DNA from: an uncultured Corynebacterium sp.
GTDB taxonomy: Bacteria > Actinomycetota > Actinomycetes > Mycobacteriales > Mycobacteriaceae
Direction of reading: 5' to 3'
Assembly (NCBI RefSeq): GCF_946221935.1
Contig: NZ_CAMIGN010000004.1
Coordinates: 1 to 64,000 of the forward strand
DNA: 64,000 nucleotides
The notes under the pieces are model-generated. The model saw only the letters and a program-made list of their open reading frames with translations. It was not told the origin of the DNA and made no database searches. A program made the position numbers and the translations under genes. Below, in pieces: positions 51,055-59,792 of the stretch (its first letter is position 1; the number at the start of each line of letters is the position of its first letter).

Positions 51055-54000
51055 TTAGTGGGACTTTTTCACCGTGCGCTTCGTCAGCGTCGGCGGCTTC
51101 TTAGCCGTCTTCTTGGTGGTTTTCTTGGTCGACTTCTTGGCGGCCTTCTTAGTGGACTTCTTGGTCGACTTCTTGGCGGCCTTCCGACTCGACTTTGCAG
51201 GTGCCGTGCCCTCTGCAGCCTGCTTGGCGCGGCGTTCGGAGAGCAACTCATTCGCGCGGGCGTCAGTAATAGTCTCCGGGGTATCGCCCTTGCGCAACGA
51301 TGCATTGGTGACTCCGTCGGTGACATAGGCGCCGAAACGGCCGTCCTTGACGGACATGGGCTTGCCAGAAACATCGTTATCACCCAGCTGCTTCAGTGGC
51401 GGCTGCGCGGCAGCGCGACCCCGGCGCTTCGGCTCGGCATAGATGCGGCGAGCTTCGTCGAGGGTGATGTTAAAGATCTGTTCCTCATTGGCCAGAGAGC
51501 GGGAATCATTGCCTTTCTTCAGATACGGGCCATAGCGACCGTTTTGGGCGGTGATCAGCTCGTTGTCGCTGGGATCCACGCCCACCTCGCGCGGCAGGCT
51601 CATAAGCTTCAGGGCTTCCTCCAGTGTCACGCTGGAGGGCTCCATGTCGCTGAACAAGCTGGCGGTCTTAGGCTTCAGCGTCTCCTCGACGATCTGCTTG
51701 ACGCGCTTTTCCTTCTGCGCCTGGGCAGTCTTTGTCTCGCGGCTCAGAGGCTTCTTGCCCTCGGCCTCGCGAGCGCGATCCTGTTCGTCGCGCTCAGCCT
51801 CCCACGTCTTCACGGCCTCCTCGGCCACGCGGGCTTCCTCGTCCTCGCCCAGCACCTCGGTGACATAAGGGCCATAGCGTCCCTCTCGGGCAACGATGGT
51901 GCGCCCATTGTCGGGGTTGACGCCCAGTTCCCTGCCGCCCTGCGGAGTGGCGAAGAGCTTCTCGGCAACCTCCAGCGTCAAACCATCCGGGGTCATGGAT
52001 TCCGGCAGGTTCGCGCGCTGTACCTCGGGTTCCGTGCCCTCAGGGGCGTCCTCCGGCAGCGGCTTGATGCGCTCCAGGTAGGGGCCATAGCGGCCAACGC
52101 GAACGACAATCGGCACACCGTTTTCGTCGTCGAAAATGTGCAGGGAGTTCACCCGGCGGGCGTCGATCTGCTCCAGATTGTCGCCCACAATGTGCTTCAA
52201 GCCGCCCAGGCGTGGGACAACGGCGCCCGGAGCCTCCGGGCGAGAGCTATCCCCAAAGTAGAAGCCCTTAAGCCAGTTCACACGATCCTCGTCGCCCGCT
52301 GCGATGGCATCCAGTTCGTCTTCCATGGCGGAAGTGAAATCATAGTCCACCAGCGCGCCGAAGCTCTGTTCCAAAAGACCCACCACGGCAAACGCCACCC
52401 ATGAAGGCACCAGCGCATTACCGCGCGGCAGCACGTAGCCACGATCCTGGATGGTGCGGATGATGGAAGCGTAAGTCGACGGGCGACCAATGCCCATCTC
52501 TTCCATCTTCTTGACCAGTGAAGCCTCGGTGTAGCGGGCTGGCGGGTTCGTCGAGTGCCCGTCGGCTTCCACGTCCCGGGCGTTCAGCTCGTCCCCCTCG
52601 GTCAACTGCGGCAGGCGCTTTTCCGCATTGTCGGCCACATCACGACCATCGGCGGTGCGGCTGACCTCCACGTAGGCCTTGAGGAAGCCTGGGAAGGTCA
52701 GGGTACGGCCCGTAGCGCTGAATTCGCAGCTCTCACCCGATTTCGCATCACCTGCGACGGTGACCTTCATCGACTGGCCCTTTGCATCGGCCATCTGGGA
52801 GGCGACAGTGCGCTGCCAAATCAGCTCGTAGAGCTTGAACTCCTCGGCATCCAGCTGACCGCTCAACTGGCCAGGGGTCTGGAAAGTCTCGCCTGCCGGG
52901 CGAATCGCCTCGTGAGCCTCCTGCGAGTTCTTCACCTTGCGGGTGTACTGGCGCGGGCCATCGGCAACGAACTTCGCACCGTATAGCTCCTTCGCCTGCT
53001 TACGTGCGGCCTCAATACCGGCAGTCGACAAGGTCGTCGAGTCGGTACGCATATAGGTGATATGACCGTTTTCGTACAGACGCTGCGCAATGCGCATCGT
53101 GCGCTCCGAAGTAAAACGGAGCTTACGACCCGCCTCCTGCTGCAAGGTAGACGTCATAAACGGCGGGTACGGGCGGCGAGTGTAGGGCTTTTCCTCCACC
53201 GCAGTCACAGCGAACTCCTGCCCCTGCAAACCCTCAGCCAGGGACTTTGCTTTCGCCCCATCCAGCGCAAACGTATCCCTCGCGCTGGCTTTGAGCGTGC
53301 CGTCATCGCTAAAGTCACGCCCTTGCGCCACGCGCTTGCCCGCGACCGCAGTCAGCCGTGCTTCGAAGGAATCCGGGGCGGCGCCATCAAGAGACGAAGA
53401 AAGAGCATCGACCAGACCGAACGTAGCGCTCAAATCCCAGTACTCGGCGGGGACAAACTTCATACGCTCGCGCTCGCGCTCGACGATCACGCGAGTGGCG
53501 ACGGACTGTACGCGACCCGCCGACAGGCGCGGCATGACCTTCTTCCACAGCACCGGCGAGACCTCATATCCATAGAGGCGATCCAGTACACGGCGGGATT
53601 CCTGAGCATCCACCAGGTCGTAGTCGAGTTCGCGGGTGTTCTGCGCGGCCTCCAGGATGGCATTCTTCGTGATCTCGTGGAAGACCATGCGGCGCACCGG
53701 CACCTTTGGCTTCAGAACCTCCAGCAGGTGCCAGGCAATTGCCTCACCCTCGCGGTCGGGGTCTGTCGCGAGGTAGAGCTCGTCTACCTGCTTGAGCTTT
53801 GCCTTGAGGTCAGCGACCTTCTTTTTCTTGTCCGGGCTAACAACGTAGAGCGCCTCGAAGTCCTTATCGACGTTAACGCCCAGCCGTGCCCATGGTTCCT
53901 TTTTATACTTCGCCGGAACGTCTGCGGCGCCCCGAGGAAGGTCGCGAATGTGCCCGACGGAAGCCTCGACGATGTAATTCGCTCCCAGGATCGGTGCGAT

Positions 54001-54060
54001 CTTCTTCGCCTTCGTCGCCGACTCAACGATCACTAGACGTTTGACGCCATCGTTTCCCAT
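51055..54060 (-). CDS. topA: DNA topoisomerase I
   Basis: 1001 aa, type IA, relaxes negative supercoils. Toprim domain 'RLVIVESATKAKKI' and 'LATDPDREGEAIAWHL'; active tyrosine Y336 in 'HITYMRTDST'; 'RLSAGRVQSVA' nearby. Instead of zinc fingers the C-terminal half has four repeats of the type 'GRYGPYL/VT', as in other actinobacteria. The last 55 residues are a lysine-rich tail of KKS/KKT repeats that binds DNA. AAGGATG lies before the ATG. Order holB-cyclase-topA-csp is conserved with mycobacteria. Confidence 0.97.
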   Translation of the reverse strand: MGNDGVKRLVIVESATKAKKIAPILGANYIVEASVGHIRDLPRGAADVPAKYKKEPWARLGVNVDKDFEALYVVSPDKKKKVADLKAKLKQVDELYLATDPDREGEAIAWHLLEVLKPKVPVRRMVFHEITKNAILEAAQNTRELDYDLVDAQESRRVLDRLYGYEVSPVLWKKVMPRLSAGRVQSVATRVIVERERERMKFVPAEYWDLSATFGLVDALSSSLDGAAPDSFEARLTAVAGKRVAQGRDFSDDGTLKASARDTFALDGAKAKSLAEGLQGQEFAVTAVEEKPYTRRPYPPFMTSTLQQEAGRKLRFTSERTMRIAQRLYENGHITYMRTDSTTLSTAGIEAARKQAKELYGAKFVADGPRQYTRKVKNSQEAHEAIRPAGETFQTPGQLSGQLDAEEFKLYELIWQRTVASQMADAKGQSMKVTVAGDAKSGESCEFSATGRTLTFPGFLKAYVEVSRTADGRDVADNAEKRLPQLTEGDELNARDVEADGHSTNPPARYTEASLVKKMEEMGIGRPSTYASIIRTIQDRGYVLPRGNALVPSWVAFAVVGLLEQSFGALVDYDFTSAMEDELDAIAAGDEDRVNWLKGFYFGDSSRPEAPGAVVPRLGGLKHIVGDNLEQIDARRVNSLHIFDDENGVPIVVRVGRYGPYLERIKPLPEDAPEGTEPEVQRANLPESMTPDGLTLEVAEKLFATPQGGRELGVNPDNGRTIVAREGRYGPYVTEVLGEDEEARVAEEAVKTWEAERDEQDRAREAEGKKPLSRETKTAQAQKEKRVKQIVEETLKPKTASLFSDMEPSSVTLEEALKLMSLPREVGVDPSDNELITAQNGRYGPYLKKGNDSRSLANEEQIFNITLDEARRIYAEPKRRGRAAAQPPLKQLGDNDVSGKPMSVKDGRFGAYVTDGVTNASLRKGDTPETITDARANELLSERRAKQAAEGTAPAKSSRKAAKKSTKKSTKKAAKKSTKKTTKKTAKKPPTLTKRTVKKSH

Positions 54061-54213
54061 CGGTTGAATTCACACATCCTTCAAGAATCTATGGGTTTGC
54101 CGGGTGCCATTGTTCTACAGATTTATTTCAATGGTGCCACTTACGCATTTCTAAGTGACACTACGCGGTTTCCGCAATTCCATTGCAACCGGGGTGGGAG
54201 CATGGATAAGGCA

Positions 54214-54253
54214 AAGCCCCCGCCAGGCGCGCGAGGCGCCGAGGCGAGGGCTT
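54214..54253 (-). terminator. Terminator of the cold-shock gene
   Basis: AAGCCCCCGCC and GGCGAGGGCTT pair (one mismatch) around a GC-rich loop that folds further; on the minus strand TTTGCCTT follows. 17 nt past the stop. Confidence 0.7.
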
Positions 54254-54270
54254 GCTCAACCCTGTGGGTC

Positions 54271-54474
54271 TTATAGAGCCGTGACATTCTGAGCCTGCGG
54301 CCCCTTAGCGCCCTCGCCAACCTCGAACTCAACCTTCTGGTTCTCCTCGAGGGTGCGGAAGCCGCTGCCCTGGATCTCAGAGTAGTGGACGAAGACGTCG
54401 GAAGATCCGTCGTCCGGGGCGATGAAGCCAAAGCCCTTCTCCGCGTTGAACCACTTGACGGTTCCCTGTGCCAT
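54271..54474 (-). CDS. cspA: Cold-shock domain protein
   Basis: 67 aa, single-stranded nucleic-acid chaperone. RNP1 'KGFGFI' and RNP2 'DVFVHYS' are intact in a five-strand OB fold. Complete length match to CspA. AGGTAG before the ATG. A long 5' region (over 200 bp to the divergent helicase) may hold a regulated leader. Same order as Rv3648c beside Rv3649. Confidence 0.96.
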   Translation of the reverse strand: MAQGTVKWFNAEKGFGFIAPDDGSSDVFVHYSEIQGSGFRTLEENQKVEFEVGEGAKGPQAQNVTAL

Positions 54475-54740
54475 GAATTTCTACCTATCTTGTTGAATCT
54501 GTCCGGCGCAAGTCTGCTGAGACCACCAAACGCCGAGGTCGGAAGATACTTCGTTTCCAACCCAATCGGCTAAAACCCAACGAGACCCCACCTCACGCCG
54601 AGGCGAGCGGAAAAGTACCGAGGATTTTAAAAACCATTGGCCAGTTTGCCATGTCCACGGAGCAAACGATCAGACGAGTGCGGAATCCGGGAGACAATTG
54701 ACTTGTATCCACCCCCTAATGGGGTCTAGAACTATCGTTA

Positions 54741-57140
54741 ATGTCCGAGCTCACGCCCCCTACCTCTGGTTCCGCCGTCGATTCCTCGTCCGGCACTGCG
54801 CCCAGCTCTGGGTCTAGCAACGCCACCAGCTCTGCGCCGTCGTTCGGTGAGGAATTACTGGCCGACCTGACGCCGGAGTTTCCACGCTCCACGGTCACCC
54901 ACACACGCACCATCCCCGCCCGTCCATCGCAGACAGCCAAGTGGCCGGAATGGGCCGACGAATCATTAGTGGAATACCTGCACGAGCAGGGAATTTTCGC
55001 GCCCTGGTCGCACCAGGTAGAGACCGCTACCCACGCCCATGCGGGCCAGGATGTGGTGGTTTCGACCGGCACGGCGTCAGGAAAAAGCCTTGGCTACCAG
55101 CTGGCCGTTTTGAGCGACCTGGCAACAGCGAGCACCGCGACGGCTCTATACCTCGCACCAACGAAGGCGCTGGCGCAGGATCAGCGGGCGGCGCTGGCCA
55201 AGATGTGTGCGGGCACAGCGAACTTAAACGACATCATGGTAGCCACGTACGACGGCGATACCCCGCCGGAGACACGTAGGGTGATCCGCGACCAGGCACG
55301 GGTGATCGTGACGAACCCGGACATGCTGCACGCCTCGATTTTGGGGAATCCGCAGTCGTGGAGCCGACTGCTGCGCACCTTGCGTTATGTGGTGATCGAC
55401 GAGTGCCACGTCTACCGCGGTGTGTTCGGTGCACATGTAGCGATGGTTCTACGGCGACTGCTGCGACTATGTGGGACGGCACCGACGATTGTGCTAGCTT
55501 CCGCGACCAGCGTGGATCCGGCAGCACATGCCCGCCGACTGACGGGTCGCGAGGACGTAGTGGCGGTGACGCAAGACGGCGCACCCACTGGTGAGCGGAC
55601 CATCGCACTATGGGAACCGGGTTTTCTGCCAGAAGTTGAGGGAGAAAATGGTGCGCCGGTGCGGCGAGCCGCGAACTCCGAGGCCGCAGATGTGATGGCG
55701 CTGGCGATCGCCCAGGGTGCGCGGACGCTGACATTCGTACGTTCCCGGCGCGGTGCGGAAGTGGTGTCCGTCGCCACTGCAGAGAAACTGGGGGCGATGG
55801 GCCGCAGTGCGGATGCGGTGCGGGTGGCAGCATACCGGGCGGGCTACACCCCGGAGGATCGCCGTGAACTAGAGCGGCGTTTTGATAATGGTGAGCTGTT
55901 GGGAATCGCCTCGACGAATGCGCTCGAGCTGGGCATCGATGTTGGCGGGTTAGATGTTGTGGTGACCAGCGGCTTCCCTGGCACGATTGCGAGTTTCCGG
56001 CAGCAGGCAGGGCGTGCGGGTAGGCGCGGCCAGGGCGCGCTGGTGGTGCTGGTGGGCGCGGATGATCCGATGGATACGTATTTACTGCACCATCCAGAGG
56101 CTCTGCTGGATCGCCCCGTGGAAAACACGGTCTTCGACCCGGGCAACCCCTATGTGCTGGCTGACCACGTAGTGTGCGCAGCCGCGGAAAAGCCGCTGTC
56201 GGAGGCGGAGGTTACCCACTGGGGTGCCGAGCGCGTGGTGGAGCACCTTTTGCGCCGGGGTGTATTGAAGCGCAGACCACGGGGCATTTTTGCGGACTTG
56301 CAGGCTGCCGAGCAGGTGCATGCGCAGGTCTCTATCCGCGGGGGCGCGGCGAAGCAGGTGGCGATCGTGGAGGCCGATTCCGGGCGCCTGCTGGGCACTG
56401 TCGATGAGTCGCGGGCGACGTCGGATGTGCACACCGGGGCGGTGTATATGCACCAGGGCGAGACATTCGTGGTGCAGCTGTTGAATTTAGAGGAATCCGT
56501 AGCATGGGTGCGCCCCGAGTTTCCTGAGTACACCACGCAGGTGATCCGCGATACGGACATCACGGTGCGGCGTACTCGAGGCACGCACAAGATCTGCGAT
56601 GGGGTGTGGCTGGCAGATGTGGATGTGGAGGTTTCCCACACCGTCAGTGGCTACCGGAAGCGTTTGCCGGGTGGCGAAATCCTAGAAACCGTGCCGCTGG
56701 ATGTGCCGCCGGAATCCTTGCGTACCCGCGCGGTGGCTTACACAGTGGAACCAGATCTACTACTGGATCTGGGCCTGCCGGAGCCGACCTGGCCGGGCAC
56801 TTTGCACGCCGCAGAGCATGCGGCGATTGGCCTGTTGCCTTTGATTGCGACGTGCGACCGTTGGGATATCGGTGGGGTGTCCACTGCCCTGCATGCAGAT
56901 ACGGGTCTGCCGACGGTGTTCGTCTATGACGGTTATGCCGGTGGCGCAGGTTTTGCGGAGCAAGGCTTCGCGCGCTTTGCCGAGTGGATGGCCGCCACCG
57001 CCGAGACCGTGGAGACTTGCGAGTGCGAGTCCGGCTGCCCTTCCTGCGTGCAATCGCCGAAGTGCGGTAATGGTAACGATCCACTGTTTAAGGCAGGTGC
57101 GGTGTTGTTGCTGCGGGCGCTGGCCAATGCCGCGGGTTAG
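54741..57140 (+). CDS. DEAD/DEAH-box helicase with DUF1998-type C-terminus
   Basis: 799 aa. Motif I 'STGTASGKSLGYQL', Ia 'LAPTKALAQDQ', II 'VIDECHVYRG' (DECH), III 'LASATS', V 'ATNALELGIDVGGLDVV' type and VI 'QQAGRAGRRGQG'. The C-terminal zinc module 'CECESGCPSCVQSPKCGNGN' has four cysteines. Matches the Rv3649 family (YprA/MrfA-like DNA-repair helicase). The 30-residue N-terminus is Ser/Gly-rich. Exact substrate unknown. Confidence 0.92.
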   Translation: MSELTPPTSGSAVDSSSGTAPSSGSSNATSSAPSFGEELLADLTPEFPRSTVTHTRTIPARPSQTAKWPEWADESLVEYLHEQGIFAPWSHQVETATHAHAGQDVVVSTGTASGKSLGYQLAVLSDLATASTATALYLAPTKALAQDQRAALAKMCAGTANLNDIMVATYDGDTPPETRRVIRDQARVIVTNPDMLHASILGNPQSWSRLLRTLRYVVIDECHVYRGVFGAHVAMVLRRLLRLCGTAPTIVLASATSVDPAAHARRLTGREDVVAVTQDGAPTGERTIALWEPGFLPEVEGENGAPVRRAANSEAADVMALAIAQGARTLTFVRSRRGAEVVSVATAEKLGAMGRSADAVRVAAYRAGYTPEDRRELERRFDNGELLGIASTNALELGIDVGGLDVVVTSGFPGTIASFRQQAGRAGRRGQGALVVLVGADDPMDTYLLHHPEALLDRPVENTVFDPGNPYVLADHVVCAAAEKPLSEAEVTHWGAERVVEHLLRRGVLKRRPRGIFADLQAAEQVHAQVSIRGGAAKQVAIVEADSGRLLGTVDESRATSDVHTGAVYMHQGETFVVQLLNLEESVAWVRPEFPEYTTQVIRDTDITVRRTRGTHKICDGVWLADVDVEVSHTVSGYRKRLPGGEILETVPLDVPPESLRTRAVAYTVEPDLLLDLGLPEPTWPGTLHAAEHAAIGLLPLIATCDRWDIGGVSTALHADTGLPTVFVYDGYAGGAGFAEQGFARFAEWMAATAETVETCECESGCPSCVQSPKCGNGNDPLFKAGAVLLLRALANAAG

Positions 57141-57184
57141 TTCGCCGATTTTTATGACGCCACACGGGGAGGTTGCTTTAACCA

Positions 57185-57190
57185 TATACT
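57185..57190 (+). promoter_or_regulatory. -10 box of the lipase gene, leaderless
   Basis: TATACT, 7 nt before the ATG at 57198. No ribosome site near the ATG. Confidence 0.55.
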
Positions 57191-57197
57191 TTCCCCC

Positions 57198-58538
57198 ATG
57201 AAGTCATTTGTTGGCAAAAATCATTCTGGCTTGCGCAAAGGAGCCACAGCAACCATCGCCGGAGTTACAGCTCTAGCGGTATCTTTCGGTTCAACTAGCC
57301 TTGCTGCAGCGCAGCCATTAGCACCGTCCGGGGTGCATTCCAGCGCCGCTTCGTTGGTCAACCGCGGGGAAGCCATGCGAACTCCCGCTCCCTATGCGGG
57401 CGCTACTTTCGACAGTGGTCTGAAAATCGGCAAGGTACCCGCCAAACCGGGAATGCTTATGAACACTGTTCACCTCGACCCGAATGTTGGGCTGTCGGCG
57501 GCGGGGCAGCAGTTCCGGTTTAGCTATTCCACAACCAATCAGCACGGCACGGTCGCCCCTTCCACAGGTGCGATGTTCTTCCCTAAGGGCAAGCCTCCGG
57601 CGGGCGGTTGGCCCGTGCTGGCCTGGGCTCACGGGACCGTGGGGTTGGCAGATCAGTGCACCCCATCCATGAATCCGCGGTCTGCGCGGGATACGGATTA
57701 TCTGAATCACTGGCTGAACCAGGGCTATGCCATCGTAGCCAGCGACTATGCCGGGATGAGCACCGATGGTCTCATGAGCTACCTCAACGGTAAGTCCACT
57801 GCAGCTAACGTTGTGGATTCCGTCATCGCCGCCCAGGGGCTACCTGTGGTGAAGCAGCGAAAGCAGAAGCTTTCGCGCAATTGGGCAGTTATTGGCCAGT
57901 CTCAGGGTGGCGGCGCGGCTCTCCATGTTGCGTTGCGCGCGACGAGCCGTAGCAAGGAGGCGAATCTGAACTTTGTAGGCACAGTCGCGACAGGCGCCCC
58001 GGCCTATGTCGAGGAGATTGTGTTGGCAGGTAGTCCAACCTTCCCACCTGTTCCTCTACCAGCTGGCTTGAACACTTATGCGATGTACATTCTCGCCGCT
58101 TTCCGTGAGGCAAACCCAAACATCGATGTCGATTCGGCGCTCACCCCGGAGGGCAAGCAGATGGTAAAGGCCGCCGAGGGATCCTGTTACCACGAGCTAT
58201 CGTCCGCCTTAAAGGGCACAAATGTGGCTCGTGCATTCTCGAAGCCACTGCGCGAGGTGCCGGGTTTGGAGCCTGCGTTACGAGCGTTCATGCAGACTCC
58301 CGCCACTGGCTACGACAAACCTGTTTTCTTAGGCCATGGCCTCATGGATAAGGACGTTCCCACTCCCATCGGCATCATGCTGAACTCGGACATGTGGATC
58401 CACCAATTTATCGGCGACATGCGCAGCCGGAATAAGCGTGTCGAGGTTCACTGGTACCCCACCGACCATGGCGGGACAGTGCCCGTATCGCAGCAGCACT
58501 CCACCCCGTTCCTAGCCGATCTTTTCCGCAAGGCCTAG
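57198..58538 (+). CDS. Secreted lipase, LIP family
   Basis: 446 aa. Signal peptide: basic 'LRKGATATIAGVTALAV' and cleavage near 'LAAAQP' (about residue 36). Alpha/beta-hydrolase fold: 'PVLAWAHGTVGLADQCTPS' (oxyanion region), nucleophile S235 in 'VIGQSQGGGAAL', and histidine in 'WYPTDHGGTVPVSQQHS'. Matches the secretory lipase (LIP) family found in many copies in lipophilic corynebacteria, which release fatty acids from host lipids. It lies between the helicase and the Tad cluster; mycobacteria have no lipase there, so it is an insertion. Confidence 0.9.
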   Translation: MKSFVGKNHSGLRKGATATIAGVTALAVSFGSTSLAAAQPLAPSGVHSSAASLVNRGEAMRTPAPYAGATFDSGLKIGKVPAKPGMLMNTVHLDPNVGLSAAGQQFRFSYSTTNQHGTVAPSTGAMFFPKGKPPAGGWPVLAWAHGTVGLADQCTPSMNPRSARDTDYLNHWLNQGYAIVASDYAGMSTDGLMSYLNGKSTAANVVDSVIAAQGLPVVKQRKQKLSRNWAVIGQSQGGGAALHVALRATSRSKEANLNFVGTVATGAPAYVEEIVLAGSPTFPPVPLPAGLNTYAMYILAAFREANPNIDVDSALTPEGKQMVKAAEGSCYHELSSALKGTNVARAFSKPLREVPGLEPALRAFMQTPATGYDKPVFLGHGLMDKDVPTPIGIMLNSDMWIHQFIGDMRSRNKRVEVHWYPTDHGGTVPVSQQHSTPFLADLFRKA

Positions 58539-58546
58539 GCCACTCC

Positions 58547-58870
58547 CTATTCCACTGGCCCGGCCATGGCCTGCGCTTTCTGTGGAAGGATACGGGAGTT
58601 CGAGCCTGGGCGGGTGACAACTTCCACCGTCACAAACTCTCCTTTGACCTCGCAGTTCTCCATGTTCGCCCCATTTGCATCGGCAATGCTCCGGGCAGTA
58701 TCGCACGGCGAATTCTCACCAGCTTGAATAGCCATGGCCGCCGATAGTGCAGCCATATCGGCAGCGGTGCTCGCCTGTTCCTTATGCCCCAGCATCGCCG
58801 CACCGAGGGCAAGAAGCGAAACGATCGAAAGAATGCCGAGGGTAATCAGCGCCCCGTACACGGTACTCAT
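58547..58870 (-). CDS. TadE/TadF-like pseudopilin, Rv3654c type
   Basis: 107 aa. N-terminal 'STVYGALITLGILSIVSLLALG' is a hydrophobic pilin-like helix, followed by 'QASTAADMAALSAAMA', the typical mark of the helicase/secretion-neighbourhood TadE-like family. Two cysteines (in 'SPCDTA' and 'ENCEV') could bridge. Last gene of the Tad unit. AGGGAA before the ATG. Confidence 0.8.
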   Translation of the reverse strand: MSTVYGALITLGILSIVSLLALGAAMLGHKEQASTAADMAALSAAMAIQAGENSPCDTARSIADANGANMENCEVKGEFVTVEVVTRPGSNSRILPQKAQAMAGPVE

Positions 58871-58891
58871 GGACTGGTTCCCTGCCTCCCC

Positions 58892-59200
58892 TTATCCCTC
58901 GTCAGGCTCCACCATCGTGACGGCTTCACCATGGACGTCGAACAATGCCCCGTCTTTGGAGACCTTTACCCTCACAAGCGACGAGTCCGCACTACCTTCG
59001 CGAGTAGTAGAGACGCTCGCGTTGGCGTCGAGCTGCCGAGCCAGAGCAACCCCATCTCCGCCGCGCGCTTCGACCCGGGCGACTGTCCGCGCGAGTGATT
59101 GTGCCGTAGCCGCCTGTGACATGGTGGTCAAGCCCGCAGCGGCTCCTCCGGCGACAAGAGTCATGGCAGACAAGACGATGGCGCCTTCAACTGTGTTCAT
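58892..59200 (-). CDS. TadE-like protein, Rv3655c type
   Basis: 102 aa. N-terminal 'NTVEGAIVLSAMTLVAGGAAAG' hydrophobic helix with a conserved Glu at the pilin position, then a helix 'AQSLARTVARVEARGGDG' and a beta tail. Matches the short actinobacterial TadE-like family. AGGA lies 9 nt before the ATG. 21 bp before the next gene. Confidence 0.8.
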   Translation of the reverse strand: MNTVEGAIVLSAMTLVAGGAAAGLTTMSQAATAQSLARTVARVEARGGDGVALARQLDANASVSTTREGSADSSLVRVKVSKDGALFDVHGEAVTMVEPDEG

Positions 59201-59329
59201 CAGTGTTCCTGGATATTCTTGGATGTTGATTTATGTTTTGGTGTCACCCCTCTTGCGTGCCCGATCCATTCGGATCAGACTCGCGCGAAGGGGGCACGAC
59301 GGAAAGTGGGCAGTTCCTAAGCCCTTCGG

Positions 59330-59695
59330 TTACTTCGTGTTCAGCGCCTTCTCGAAGATTCCACTGAGTGCCTGCTCTACGGTGTCCGAGGTGACGACCG
59401 TGTAGAGGAGAGCGCCAAGAGCGGCCGCCGCAACGCATCCAAGGGCGTACTCAATAGTGGACATTCCTTTTTCATCTGTGTAGCGAGAGTAGATTGCACC
59501 AATAATCTGGTTCCACCAACTGCTGAGTGGGTTGACTTGTTCAGAGAATTCGCAGTTTACGCCCGAAGCGGGGTCCGTCTTTACGGGCGCGGCCTTGAGC
59601 TGATCGTTGGCGAGCACATGGGCACACGGCTCGAAAGCGGTGTGTTCAATGTTTGATGTGGTCAGAGTCGGTGTGGTCAGAGTCGAAGTAGTCAT
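59330..59695 (-). CDS. Flp-type pilin, DUF4244 (Rv3656c type)
   Basis: About 121 aa from ATG 59695 (AAGGA about 10 nt upstream); an ATG at 59758 is the other option. The C-terminal part has the prepilin site 'EKG-MSTIEYALG' with E82 and Y83 after the cleavage point G77/M78, then the hydrophobic helix to about 102. The N-terminal extension of about 75 residues is much longer than the leader of classical Flp pilins and contains a repeated 'TLTTP' motif and two cysteines. No prepilin peptidase gene is in the window. Confidence 0.75.
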   Translation of the reverse strand: MTTSTLTTPTLTTSNIEHTAFEPCAHVLANDQLKAAPVKTDPASGVNCEFSEQVNPLSSWWNQIIGAIYSRYTDEKGMSTIEYALGCVAAAALGALLYTVVTSDTVEQALSGIFEKALNTK

Positions 59696-59792
59696 GGTCA
59701 GTTTTCCTTCCCGGGTCGCAGTGTCCGCGCACCCTTTTTCGGTTGTCGGTGTAGTCATTTGAGGAACACCTCTATCTCCCCTTCCCAAAGCC

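Noticed and set aside
51060..51200. Regular repeats that could suggest a CRISPR or minisatellite
   Set aside because: They are in frame and encode the KKS/KKT tail of topoisomerase I; there are no spacers.
51058..52404. 448-codon frame antisense to topA with leucine/glycine repeats at its start
   Set aside because: Its repeats are only the complement of the lysine-rich tail of topA.
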